Counted from the stretch's first letter, positions 12,707-18,866 are shown. The stretch is DNA of 18,869 nt from CAYUWH01 sp964448615 (GCA_964448615.1 CAYUWH010000025.1:1-18869); one strand, 5' to 3'. Notes: generated by a model not told the origin, from the letters alone. A program made the numbers and translations.

Positions 12707-12757
12707 GTTCGCTGAGCGAACCGGAAAAGTGTACGAGTTTTGCCTGTTTGATGTCAA
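12707..12757 (-). promoter_or_regulatory. rplK promoter and 5'-end hairpin
   Basis: On the minus strand -35 TTGACA (12752-12757), 18-nt spacer and -10 TACACT (12728-12733). A second TTGACA lies 7 nt further upstream (12759-12764). The predicted start is near 12721, where a perfect hairpin begins (GTTCGC-tca-GCGAAC, 12707-12721), so the mRNA would begin with a stem-loop. Confidence 0.68.
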
Positions 12758-12767
12758 TTGTCAATGT

Positions 12768-13373
12768 TCAGCGGGTCGAAAGACCGTCGAGGGCGACCTT
12801 CATGTCGTTTTCCTTGCCCAAAACCGTGTGAAACTCCAATAAACGCTCTCCGCTGCGTACAAAAGTCAGTCGTTCCTCGCTCAAGGTCGGGTCGATGAAC
12901 GTGAGGATATTGCGGACAGGCATGCCCGGGTCGACGTTCGTCACGTCTTCCAATTCGCGAACTTGAGGGGAAAAAGCGGCGAGAAGGGCTTCTTTCAACG
13001 AGAAGAAGTATTCTTTGGCTTCCGGCGACTCAATCCAGATCACGGCACCGATCCGATCTCCGTTTTTAAGAATCGTAAAGGAGCGAAGCGGCAAATCCGT
13101 TCCTACCACTTGCTCGAGCATGCTGCGGTCGCTGCTCGCGGTGGTGGTGAAACCCAGGGTTTGGAGTGTTTCCGGCACGTCGGCTGCCTGATGTTTGGCC
13201 ACACCACCTGTAGGAGAAGTGACTGTTTGGGTTGAGGAAGACGTGGCTTGCTCCTGTACTACCACGAGATCCGGCGAAAGAATATCTGTGGCAAAGAAAT
13301 AGTCTGCCGTTCCCAGTCCGATCAGACAGAGTAGCAGGACGCCCGTGACAATGATCTTGGAAGTCGTGGTCAT
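12768..13373 (-). CDS. Membrane-anchored or secreted hypothetical protein, 201 aa
   Basis: Not recognised. The product begins with a short basic start and one hydrophobic helix (KIIVTGVLLLCLIGLGTADYFFA, about residues 6-28), which is either an uncleaved anchor or a signal peptide. A Ser/Thr/Gln-rich linker follows (about 40-58, TSSSTQTVTSPTGG). The rest (about 65-201) is a mixed alpha/beta domain with strands such as LRSFTILKNGDRIGAVIWIES and LTFVRSGERLLEFHTVL, suggesting an extracellular globular domain. Start 13373 is chosen because the longer frame to 13652 overlaps ruvB. A near-consensus promoter (13444-13472) gives a leader of about 64 nt. The gene lies upstream of rplK on the same strand, but rplK has its own promoter. 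Confidence 0.75.
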   Translation of the reverse strand: MTTTSKIIVTGVLLLCLIGLGTADYFFATDILSPDLVVVQEQATSSSTQTVTSPTGGVAKHQAADVPETLQTLGFTTTASSDRSMLEQVVGTDLPLRSFTILKNGDRIGAVIWIESPEAKEYFFSLKEALLAAFSPQVRELEDVTNVDPGMPVRNILTFIDPTLSEERLTFVRSGERLLEFHTVLGKENDMKVALDGLSTR

Positions 13374-13443
13374 GGAGAAGGGAATAGTAGCAAGCCCGGG
13401 CGTGAATGGCACGCGGAGAACGGGGTTGCCAGAAAAGTTAACT

Positions 13444-13472
13444 ATTAAAGAATATAATGCTAATTCTGTCAA
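13444..13472 (-). promoter_or_regulatory. Near-consensus promoter for the 12768-13373 gene
   Basis: Minus strand -35 TTGACA (13467-13472), 17-nt spacer, -10 TTTAAT (13444-13449). A plus-strand TATAAT (13453-13458) overlaps it and could serve ruvB, although its only -35 candidate, TTGCCA (13426-13431), is 21 nt away. The two divergent promoters would share the same DNA. Confidence 0.7.
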
Positions 13473-13514
13473 TATTCTCCCTGCTCCTCTCCTGTTTCTG
13501 CTACACTCCGCTCC

Positions 13515-14561
13515 ATGGCTCTTAAGCGTTCCCCCCGGCCGCAGCACGTTGTCGAACCGGTGAAAACTGCTCAGGAAAGCGAGGCGTTTGAGCAGAAGCT
13601 GCGTCCGAATACCCTTAGGGACTATATCGGACAGCGTAAGATCAAAGAGCATTTACTGGTCCACACCGGCGCCGCCAAAAAGCGCTCCGAGCCGTTGGGG
13701 CACACGTTGCTGCACGGGCCTCCCGGCTTGGGAAAAACAACGCTCGCGCACATCATTGCCCATGAAATGAGCGCGCAGATTCGCATCACGAGCGGACCGG
13801 CGATTGAGAAGCCGGGAGATTTGGCGTCGATTCTCACGAACCTGGAACAAGGTGACATTCTCTTTATCGATGAGATCCATCGCCTACGTCCCGCGATTGA
13901 AGAGGTGCTCTACGGCGCGATGGAAGACTTCGTCCTTGATATCATGATTGGCAAAGGCCCGACTGCGCGTTCGGTTCGTCTTAACATCAAGCCATTTACG
14001 CTGGTGGGAGCGACGACGAAGGCCGGATCGGTTTCCGCCCCGCTGCGCGATCGCTTTTTGCATCACTTCAAGCTCGCGTTTTACGATCATGAAGAAATGG
14101 AGAAGATCGTCGACCGTTCGGCTTCCATTCTTGGCGTGAGTTTTGCGCCGACCGCTGCATATTCCATTGCGGGCGCCAGCCGAGCGACACCGCGCATTGC
14201 CAATCGTCTCGTGCGTTCTGTGCGTGACTTTGCCCAGGTGCGTAACGAAGGCGTTATCAGTGCCGTGTGTGTGGCCGATACGCTGCGTTCTCTGGATATT
14301 GATCAGGAAGGGTTGGATGCGACGGATCGCGCATTGCTCACAACGATCGTCGAGAATTTCGGCGGCGGACCGGTCGGTCTTTCCACGTTGGCTGCGGTGC
14401 TGGCGGAGGAACAAGACACGATTGAAGATGTGTACGAACCGTACTTGATGCAGCAGGGGTATTTGCAGCGCACACCGAAGGGTCGCATCGCGACGAAAAA
14501 GGCGTATGAGAAATTGGGCAGAGAATTGCCTACATCCGGGGTGCAAGAATCGATGTTATAA
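13515..14561 (+). CDS. ruvB: Holliday junction branch migration helicase RuvB
   Basis: The 348-residue product is RuvB, the AAA+ motor that drives branch migration with RuvA. Visible motifs are LRPNTLRDYIGQ (29-40), Walker A GPPGLGKT (68-75), Walker B ILFIDEIHRL (115-124), sensor region LVGATTKAG (163-171), the arginine-finger region APLRDRF (175-181), and the C-terminal winged helix with GGGPVGLSTLAAVLAEE and YLMQQGYLQRTPKGR. Start ATG 13515 gives the usual length with a short N-terminal extension; no Shine-Dalgarno. The 3' end overlaps the convergent glycosyltransferase gene by 6 bp. No ruvA or ruvC is next to it. Confidence 0.97.
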   Translation: MALKRSPRPQHVVEPVKTAQESEAFEQKLRPNTLRDYIGQRKIKEHLLVHTGAAKKRSEPLGHTLLHGPPGLGKTTLAHIIAHEMSAQIRITSGPAIEKPGDLASILTNLEQGDILFIDEIHRLRPAIEEVLYGAMEDFVLDIMIGKGPTARSVRLNIKPFTLVGATTKAGSVSAPLRDRFLHHFKLAFYDHEEMEKIVDRSASILGVSFAPTAAYSIAGASRATPRIANRLVRSVRDFAQVRNEGVISAVCVADTLRSLDIDQEGLDATDRALLTTIVENFGGGPVGLSTLAAVLAEEQDTIEDVYEPYLMQQGYLQRTPKGRIATKKAYEKLGRELPTSGVQESML

Positions 14562-15671
14562 GCGACTTACGGTGCGCTCAATAACTGAGTTCAATTTTTG
14601 TTCGAACTGAGATTGGGAAAACTTGGAAGCATGCATGCGGCATTTCTCTTTTGAATACTTTTTGTATTCAAACTTTTGAAGAGCTTGAGCAAGTGAGGAA
14701 GCGGTTGGCTCGTCAAAAAACATCCCGGTTTCGAACTCGATGACGGTTTCCAGTGCGCCACCACCGCGATACGCGATGACCGAGGTGCCGCAGGCATTTG
14801 CTTCGAGCGGGACGAGGCCGAAATCTTCTTCCCCGGGGAACAGTACGGCGGTCGCGTTCGTATAGAGTTCTTTGAGCTGCATATCGTTCTGATAGCCGAG
14901 GAATTCGATGGTTGGGCCGGCGATCTTCTTCAGCGAAGCGAATGCTGTGCCCGTGCCCGCGATCTTGAGCGGAAGATTGAGCTGATTGCAGGCCTGAATG
15001 GCGAGATCGATGCGTTTGTAATCGGCGAGGGTGGAGACGAGGAGGAAGTACGACGAGTGGGTAGTTGGTAGTGAGTAGTGAGTAGTATCAAACCACTGAT
15101 TGCCAATTGGTGGATAGATCACTTCGCTCTCGCGGCGCCAGTAGAGTTCGATGCGGCGTTGCACTTCGTGCGACATGGCGATGAGACAGTCGGCCCGGTC
15201 TGCGGATTCCGCGTCCCAGATGCGGAGTTTGTGGAATGCCTGCGAAAGATACCAGCGCTTCAGTGGGCCGAGCGGGCCTTTGCCCGCGCGTTCGAGAATG
15301 TCGTGCGTGCGATCCCACAAATAACGTGCAGGAGAATGAATGAGACTGATGTGTTTTGGCTGACTGTTTGTGATGATGCCGTGCGCAAAGGCAGAAGAGC
15401 TGCTGATCACCAGATCGTACTCCGAAAAATCCCATGCTTCCGCGGCAGCGGGAAAGAAGAGGAGATAGAGATGGTGATTCGTGGAGAGCCCTGCATAGCG
15501 TTGGAGCCGGCTCGTGCGAATACGCTCTTTGGGAAAAATGTCGCCGAACAGTTTTTCATCGTAGAGGAACGTGTAGATCGGTGCATCGGGGAACATGTCC
15601 GCGAGGATTTTCAATACTCTCTCCGCACCGCCGCGGATCGTCAAAAGCTCGTGAACAAGGGCAACTCTCAT
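14556..15671 (-). CDS. Glycosyltransferase family 4 protein
   Basis: The 371-residue product has a GT-B fold plan. The N-terminal acceptor domain begins MRVALVHELLTIRGGAERVLK (family GGAE motif), followed by DLVISSSSAFAHGI and HISLIHSPARYLWD. The C-terminal donor domain has FLLVSTLADYKRIDLAIQACNQL, GTGTAFASLKK, IEFLGYQNDMQLKELY and the E-x7-E motif in EEDFGLVPLEANACGTSVIAYRGGG (Glu282, Glu290). Members transfer sugars from nucleotide donors to lipid or polysaccharide acceptors at the cytoplasmic membrane face; the sugar cannot be named. Start 15671 matches the family N-terminus. Residues about 195-207, in the linker between domains, are encoded by a tandem heptamer repeat. The 3' end overlaps ruvB by 6 bp; the 5' end is 38 bp from the divergent exported-protein gene. 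Confidence 0.92.
   Translation of the reverse strand: MRVALVHELLTIRGGAERVLKILADMFPDAPIYTFLYDEKLFGDIFPKERIRTSRLQRYAGLSTNHHLYLLFFPAAAEAWDFSEYDLVISSSSAFAHGIITNSQPKHISLIHSPARYLWDRTHDILERAGKGPLGPLKRWYLSQAFHKLRIWDAESADRADCLIAMSHEVQRRIELYWRRESEVIYPPIGNQWFDTTHYSLPTTHSSYFLLVSTLADYKRIDLAIQACNQLNLPLKIAGTGTAFASLKKIAGPTIEFLGYQNDMQLKELYTNATAVLFPGEEDFGLVPLEANACGTSVIAYRGGGALETVIEFETGMFFDEPTASSLAQALQKFEYKKYSKEKCRMHASKFSQSQFEQKLNSVIERTVSRL
15061..15088. repeat. Tandem heptamer tract within glycosyltransferase gene
   Basis: Four consecutive 7-nt units on the plus strand: GTAGTTG, GTAGTGA, GTAGTGA, GTAGTAT. The same period and degenerate style appear in the intergenic inverted repeats at 564-632 and 4823-4901. 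It is read through as part of residues about 195-207 of the glycosyltransferase. Confidence 0.85.
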
Positions 15672-15709
15672 TGCTGTCAGCGTACCAGAACATCGTGTAC
15701 GATGCGCGC

Positions 15710-16399
15710 ATGACACACTCTCTTCGTCTCTCGGCTGTTATTGCTCTTTGTTCGCTCCTGCTGCCGCTCGGTGCTTCCGCGCTGACGTATGCGCCGGAAC
15801 AGCGCGTCAGCCGAAGAACACTTCGTGCGAATCCCGTGCAAACTCAGCAGCGCGTGTCCGCTGCCACTTGTCCCAATGTGACGTGGAAGAACGCGAAATT
15901 CTGGGGGGCGCCGATTGCGGAAATTCCTTCGACGTGGAGTACGTATGCCGCCGGTGAGATGGCTCTTGCAACAGGATTCGATGATTTTTATAACCATATT
16001 TTCTTCAGTGTCGGACAGGATGGAGTTGCCTTTGGCGACACGAATTGGTCGCAGGTGGATTTTGCGAAGATGTCCGGAGAGGACGTGAAGAAGTTGAAAG
16101 AGTGGTACCGTTCCACGAAGGAGGCGGGAGATCGTTGGTCTGTACAGCGCATGAAAAAAGTGACAGCCGACGTGATTACGTTTCCGCTCGACGACGGCAA
16201 GGTGACGAAAGGGGGAACGGGCGGCAAGGTGTACTTCCTCACGTGGACCGGTCCGAAGAATGCGGATATGGGTCTCGTGATCTGGAAGCAGGCCAAGGGA
16301 AATGCTGAATTCGAATGCGGCGTGCAGCACTTTATCGACACATTGAATGTCGAAGCACTCACTGCGAATTACGTGACACAGTATCCGTTGAAGAAATAA
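15710..16399 (+). CDS. Exported hypothetical protein, 229 aa
   Basis: Not recognised. A clear signal peptide covers residues 1-24 (hydrophobic core AVIALCSLLLPLG, cleavage after ASA). After a basic, probably flexible stretch (RVSRRTLRANPVQTQQ) the mature domain holds two cysteines, Cys54 and Cys203, which could form a disulfide outside the cell. Aromatic-rich segments such as KNAKFWGAPIAEIPSTW, FDDFYNHIFFSVGQDG and GKVYFLTWTGPKNADMGLVIWK suggest a beta-rich extracellular fold. ATG 15710 is chosen because it begins the signal peptide; upstream in-frame codons overlap the glycosyltransferase gene. No Shine-Dalgarno. A short palindrome, ATCGT-gt-ACGAT (15692-15703), lies in the 38-bp divergent spacer. 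It converges on the hydrolase gene with 12 bp between stops and no evident terminator. Confidence 0.8.
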   Translation: MTHSLRLSAVIALCSLLLPLGASALTYAPEQRVSRRTLRANPVQTQQRVSAATCPNVTWKNAKFWGAPIAEIPSTWSTYAAGEMALATGFDDFYNHIFFSVGQDGVAFGDTNWSQVDFAKMSGEDVKKLKEWYRSTKEAGDRWSVQRMKKVTADVITFPLDDGKVTKGGTGGKVYFLTWTGPKNADMGLVIWKQAKGNAEFECGVQHFIDTLNVEALTANYVTQYPLKK

Positions 16400-16411
16400 C
16401 GTCGATCGCGT

Positions 16412-17287
16412 TTATAGCCCGGATAAAAGTTCCTTCATCCGTTCCCACGCTGCAGTGCGAGCCGCGACGTTCGCGGGGTCCCCGGCGGGATCCTCCCCAA
16501 GGCGCATGAAGGCATGGCCTGCGCCCTCGTAGATCTTGTAGTCGTACGTTTTGCCGGCGTCGGTCATATTTTTCGCCGACTGCTCGATTGTCCCATTCAC
16601 GCGTGCATCGTTGCCCCCGTAGAATCCTGCAACTGGAGCCTTAATGCTTTGGTAGGCGGATGCATCCGTGGGGCCTGTGCCGTAGAACACCATTGCCAAT
16701 GCGAGATCATCGCGCTTCGTGGCGAACTCAAAGGATTTTGCACCGCCCCAACAGAATCCGGCAGATGCCAATGTGCCATTGGAACCGGGGAGCGTCTTGG
16801 CCCAATCCGCAACAACCTGAAGATCCGCCGTCACGTTTTCCGGCTTCAATTGCGAGATGGCTTTGGTGGCTTCGTCATCACTGGCGAAATCGCTCGTGCG
16901 CTTGTGCGTATCGCTGAAATCCGAGAGCAAATCCGGCGCCACTGCGACGTAACCGGCTTCTGCCACTTGATCCGCCATGCTACGTGCCCAATCGTTGAGT
17001 CCTTTGTTCTCGTGAATGAGAATCACCACAGGGCGGGGTTCATCGACTTCCGGATACACGACCCATGTGAGAATCGTTTTCTCTCCGTTCTTCACTTCGA
17101 CCCATTCTTGATGTCGTGAAGAATTCTTGAGGCGATCGAGTGCGAGGTTTGAGGAGCTGCTACTGCTTTCGACATGCATGCTGTGATCATCCGATGATGT
17201 TTGCGCCGCTTGATCACTGACGTTTGCGGTGCATGATGCGAGGAGCAGTGCGAAGGCCGGAATGAGAAGAAGAGTGCGTGTGGTCAT
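16412..17287 (-). CDS. Dienelactone hydrolase-like alpha/beta hydrolase, predicted lipoprotein
   Basis: The 291-residue precursor begins with a lipoprotein signal peptide ending LLLASC, with Cys19 as the lipidation site. A Ser-rich linker follows (about 24-56, including a run of six Ser). The catalytic domain matches the dienelactone hydrolase family: PVVILIHENKGL (87-97), GYVAVAPDLL (112-121), nucleophile elbow GFCWGG with Cys179, acid Asp227 in GGNDARV, and His258 in GAGHAFM. The family hydrolyses dienelactone and related esters; in such a reduced genome the substrate is unknown. A membrane-tethered extracellular hydrolase is inferred from the signal. Start 17287 is set by the signal peptide. 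A possible TGC-TATCCT extended -10 (17295-17303) lies 7 nt upstream, suggesting a leaderless message. Confidence 0.92.
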   Translation of the reverse strand: MTTRTLLLIPAFALLLASCTANVSDQAAQTSSDDHSMHVESSSSSSNLALDRLKNSSRHQEWVEVKNGEKTILTWVVYPEVDEPRPVVILIHENKGLNDWARSMADQVAEAGYVAVAPDLLSDFSDTHKRTSDFASDDEATKAISQLKPENVTADLQVVADWAKTLPGSNGTLASAGFCWGGAKSFEFATKRDDLALAMVFYGTGPTDASAYQSIKAPVAGFYGGNDARVNGTIEQSAKNMTDAGKTYDYKIYEGAGHAFMRLGEDPAGDPANVAARTAAWERMKELLSGL

Positions 17288-17294
17288 AGGGGAG

Positions 17295-17303
17295 AGGATA
17301 GCA
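17295..17303 (-). promoter_or_regulatory. Possible extended -10 promoter of the lipoprotein hydrolase gene
   Basis: On the minus strand TGC precedes TATCCT (17295-17300), 7 nt before ATG 17287. No consensus -35. The spacing would give a near-leaderless transcript. Confidence 0.35.
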
Positions 17304-17345
17304 GGCGAGAGGAGAGGGAAAAAATAAAATGCAGACATAACGAAA

Positions 17346-17367
17346 ACCCCCAGCCGTAGCTGGGGGT
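17346..17367 (-). terminator. Intrinsic terminator of the 17425-17811 gene
   Basis: Perfect 9-bp stem, ACCCCCAGC (17346-17354) and GCTGGGGGT (17359-17367), tetraloop CGTA in plus orientation, followed on the minus strand by TTTTCGTT. It lies about 58 nt past the stop codon. Confidence 0.88.
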
Positions 17368-17424
17368 CGGTTCACTGCGACGAGTGCTGTGATGCTTTTT
17401 TTGGGTGCGCATCTCACCCGAAGG

Positions 17425-17811
17425 TTACACCGGCAGCAGGTAATGCGCCGTTGCGCACCCACCCCACCGGCTGGGGTCCACCCCAGCGGTGCTGACGTCC
17501 GTGAAACAGAGCAGCTGCGCGCCAGCCGGGATCCGGCCAGCTGCGATGGCGCGGCCGAAGCCTTCCTCGGGGCTCATCCCGCCCCCGTTACTGGGCCCGA
17601 ATCCAATTTTCGTCATGAAGACCTGCCCGGTTCCCCGTGCCAGGGCCTCGACACGCGCCCGTTCGGCCGCTGCCTGGTCGGCGTTAGCCTGCGCCACCAC
17701 CAGCTCTCGCTGGAGACGGGTCACGCGCGAGGCCGCCTCCAGGTCGGCCTGGATGGCCAGGGCGAGGACGGACTGCAGGGTGACGGTCTCGGTCGTGTTG
17801 GTGCTGGTCAT
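17425..17811 (-). CDS. GC-rich hypothetical protein, 128 aa, with strong Shine-Dalgarno
   Basis: Not recognised. Residues about 10-60 form a long Ala/Gln/Arg/Glu-rich helix, likely coiled coil (LEAASRVTRLQRELVVAQANADQAAAERARVEALA). The C-terminal half (about 62-128) is a small Gly-rich domain: GQVFMTKIGFGPSNGGGMSPEEGFGRAIAAGRIPAGAQLLCF...WGGCATAHYLLPV, with Cys102 and Cys119. No signal peptide or membrane helix. Start 17811 is set by AAGGAG (17818-17823) at 6-nt spacing, unlike most genes here. The coding sequence is visibly more GC-rich than its neighbours, and a hairpin GCTGGGGT-gg-ACCCCAGC lies within it. It forms a complete unit with a promoter at 17973-18001, a structured leader and a terminator. 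Acquisition by transfer is inferred from composition. Confidence 0.75.
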   Translation of the reverse strand: MTSTNTTETVTLQSVLALAIQADLEAASRVTRLQRELVVAQANADQAAAERARVEALARGTGQVFMTKIGFGPSNGGGMSPEEGFGRAIAAGRIPAGAQLLCFTDVSTAGVDPSRWGGCATAHYLLPV

Positions 17812-17834
17812 GGTATTCTCCTTTCGAGAGATTT

Positions 17835-17967
17835 CGGCCACCATTAGGCCGCCCCTTTCGGGGGTTGTTGAGGTTTGAGCAGAGTAGGCCCGCCATCAGG
17901 CCCAGGCTGCTCAAGCCTCGGTATTAGCACTCGACGCTGTGAAGGATCTCATCAACACGAGGTTGAT
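17835..17967 (-). ncRNA. Structured 5' leader, candidate cis-regulatory RNA
   Basis: Transcript order on the minus strand: hairpin 1 ATCAAC-ctcgt-GTTGAT (17951-17967); a long stem of 13-nt arms with one mismatch (17907-17919 with 17870-17882), enclosing a small GGCC/GGCC stem (17887-17902); hairpin CCCC-GAAA-GGGG with a GNRA tetraloop (17852-17863); and CGGCC...GGCCG (17835-17851), ending 11 nt before the Shine-Dalgarno. The leader from the predicted start to the ATG is about 155 nt. No known riboswitch class was recognised. Structure is directly visible; regulation is inference. Confidence 0.6.
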
Positions 17968-17972
17968 AGCAC

Positions 17973-18001
17973 CATATTACACATTGTCTATTTTTTGTCA
18001 A
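17973..18001 (-). promoter_or_regulatory. Promoter of the structured-leader gene
   Basis: Minus strand -35 TTGACA (17996-18001), 17-nt spacer, -10 AATATG (17973-17978) preceded by TGT, an extended -10 context; predicted start near 17966, at the first hairpin. Confidence 0.68.
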
Positions 18002-18045
18002 GTACCACAAAACACTTTTCCTCACTATAATTCATGCTTAAAACA

Positions 18046-18068
18046 GAAGCAGGAGTATTCTCTGCTTC
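18046..18068 (-). terminator. Hairpin resembling an intrinsic terminator
   Basis: GAAGCAG (18046-18052) and CTGCTTC (18062-18068) form a 7-bp stem with a 9-nt loop; TGTTTT follows on the minus strand. A TTGACA (18151-18156) lies about 85 nt upstream, but no good -10 is placed for it. Between them is a 28-codon frame (18038-18124) that I do not call. It could end read-through from the small gene at 18298 or a short RNA. Confidence 0.5.
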
Positions 18069-18241
18069 CTGATTGTCTTACGGTTACACGATAGACCTCT
18101 GGCTACCGAGGGGCGGGATGTCATGCGTTCATGATGTTATTCTTTCTATTTGTCAACAATCCCCTAGATTCTGTGCACAAACTTTAGATGGTATTTCATA
18201 GGAAGTCGCTTGCGCTTCGTGAATTTCTCTGTGAAATGCAC
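18069..18241. other. Intergenic stretch without recognised gene
   Basis: AT-rich spacer between two minus-strand terminators. It holds one TTGACA (18151-18156, minus) without a convincing -10, and no frame with a ribosome binding site. Nothing else is supported. Confidence 0.6.
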
Positions 18242-18247
18242 AAAAAG

Positions 18248-18273
18248 CCACCCTTGGTTGCTGCCAAGAGTGG
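18248..18273 (-). terminator. Intrinsic terminator of the 60-aa membrane protein gene
   Basis: On the minus strand CCACTCTTGG and CCAAGGGTGG form a 10-bp stem with one G-U pair and a 6-nt loop, followed by CTTTTTG. It lies 24 nt past the stop codon. Confidence 0.85.
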
Positions 18274-18297
18274 TGTGCATCGAATCGATGGTCGGCA

Positions 18298-18480
18298 TTA
18301 TTTGCGCTCGCTGACGGAAGTCGGAGACTCGGCTACTTCCTGTTTCTTGCACGCAGCGTGTTCCTTATCACGAATATGCCGGTCAATTGCATCCATGATG
18401 CAACAGGCGATTTTCGTCAGGAGAAGAAGGCAGAAGATGCTGCCGGCGAAAATCAGCGCGATCGCGCCTTCGCTTGGCAT
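18298..18480 (-). CDS. Small single-pass membrane protein, 60 aa
   Basis: Not recognised. One transmembrane helix (about residues 6-29, AIALIFAGSIFCLLLLTKIACCIM) is followed by a charged tail (DAIDRHIRDKEHAACKKQEVAESPTSVSERK). Four cysteines, three in or beside the helix, could take lipid or metal. The start is fixed by GAGGAGGA (18487-18494) 6 nt upstream, a strong Shine-Dalgarno that most genes in this window lack. It is a complete stand-alone unit with a promoter (18522-18549) and terminator (18248-18273). These signals make it a real gene despite its length; function unknown. Confidence 0.78.
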   Translation of the reverse strand: MPSEGAIALIFAGSIFCLLLLTKIACCIMDAIDRHIRDKEHAACKKQEVAESPTSVSERK

Positions 18481-18521
18481 GACGGGTCCTCCTCAAAGAT
18501 CTGGGTGATTGATGCGGCGAT

Positions 18522-18549
18522 AGCATAGGTTTTCGGGGTATTCTGTCAA
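18522..18549 (-). promoter_or_regulatory. Promoter of the 60-aa membrane protein gene
   Basis: Minus strand -35 TTGACA (18544-18549), 16-nt spacer, -10 TATGCT (18522-18527); leader about 35 nt. Confidence 0.72.
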
Positions 18550-18613
18550 CATTCCGGCGGCTGCGGCATTTTTGAGAGGAGATATTGGAAGAAAGGAAAA
18601 CCTGATATAGTCT

Positions 18614-18647
18614 GCCCCGTACCAGTCGCTTCGCTCCGGTACAGGGC
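18614..18647. repeat. Inverted repeat upstream of tRNA-Lys
   Basis: GCCCCGTACC (18614-18623) and GGTACAGGGC (18638-18647) pair over 9 of 10 positions around a loop containing GTCGCTTCGCTCC. No T tract follows. It may be a dispersed palindromic element or a terminator remnant. Confidence 0.55.
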
Positions 18648-18659
18648 GTGCCGTTCTGC

Positions 18660-18668
18660 TGCTATACT
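18660..18668 (+). promoter_or_regulatory. Extended -10 promoter for tRNA-Lys region
   Basis: TGC followed by TATACT (18663-18668). The predicted start lies near 18675, upstream of both the partial tRNA copy and the full tRNA, so the primary transcript would contain both. No good -35 hexamer. Confidence 0.5.
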
Positions 18669-18682
18669 TTGTTTTGTCTGTC

Positions 18683-18720
18683 CTTTCTCCATCAAATTCT
18701 TTGGGTCGGTAGCTCAGTTG
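18683..18720 (+). repeat. First copy of 38-bp direct repeat with truncated tRNA-Lys 5' end
   Basis: Identical to 18771-18808 over 38 bp, 88 bp apart. It contains the tRNA leader plus the first 18 nt of tRNA-Lys (18703-18720: acceptor 5' strand and D-arm start), broken inside the D-loop. Confidence 0.93.
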
Positions 18721-18749
18721 TGCGCCCAAAGGGCGCATTGAAACAATGC
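18721..18749 (+). repeat. Two overlapping AAA-loop hairpins at the tRNA fragment break
   Basis: TGCGCCC-AAA-GGGCGCA (18721-18737) and GCATTG-AAA-CAATGC (18735-18749) are both perfect and share the GCA at 18735-18737, so they can form as alternatives. They begin exactly where the partial tRNA copy stops. Confidence 0.8.
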
Positions 18750-18770
18750 AGCTCGGTTCTGTATCCTGAT

Positions 18771-18808
18771 CTTTCTCCATCAAATTCTTTGGGTCGGTAG
18801 CTCAGTTG
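18771..18808 (+). repeat. Second copy of 38-bp direct repeat, continuing into the complete tRNA-Lys
   Basis: Identical to 18683-18720. Here the tRNA sequence carries on past the D-loop to a complete gene. Confidence 0.93.
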
Positions 18809-18866
18809 GTAGAGCAGTGCCCTTTTAAGGCATTGGCCGAGGGTTCAAATCCCTCCCGACCCACCA
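18791..18866 (+). tRNA. tRNA-Lys (anticodon TTT), CCA encoded
   Basis: Full cloverleaf: acceptor GGGTCGG (18791-18797) with CCGACCC (18856-18862); D arm GCTC/GAGC (18800-18815); anticodon stem GTGCC/GGCAT with loop CTTTTAA, anticodon TTT at 18824-18826; variable loop TGGCC; T arm GAGGG/CCCTC with loop TTCAAAT; discriminator A, and CCA encoded at 18864-18866. It decodes AAA and AAG lysine codons. Confidence 0.97.

Noticed and set aside
13374..13652. N-terminal extension of the hypothetical gene at 12768-13373
   Set aside because: It would overlap the start of ruvB; the internal ATG 13373 begins a membrane segment and has a good promoter upstream.
17926..17934. TTAGCACTC, a CIRCE half-site in the structured leader region
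   Set aside because: The second half (GAGTGCTAA at N9) is absent, so it is not an operator.
18038..18124. 28-codon minus-strand frame ending in a terminator-like hairpin
   Set aside because: No ribosome binding site and no convincing promoter; too short to support as a gene, although a leader peptide is conceivable.
18164..18352. 62-codon minus-strand frame overlapping the 60-aa membrane protein gene
   Set aside because: It runs through that gene's terminator and has no ribosome binding site.
18493..18783. 96-codon minus-strand frame across the tRNA-Lys region
   Set aside because: It overlaps the tRNA duplication and a promoter, and its translation has no recognisable features.
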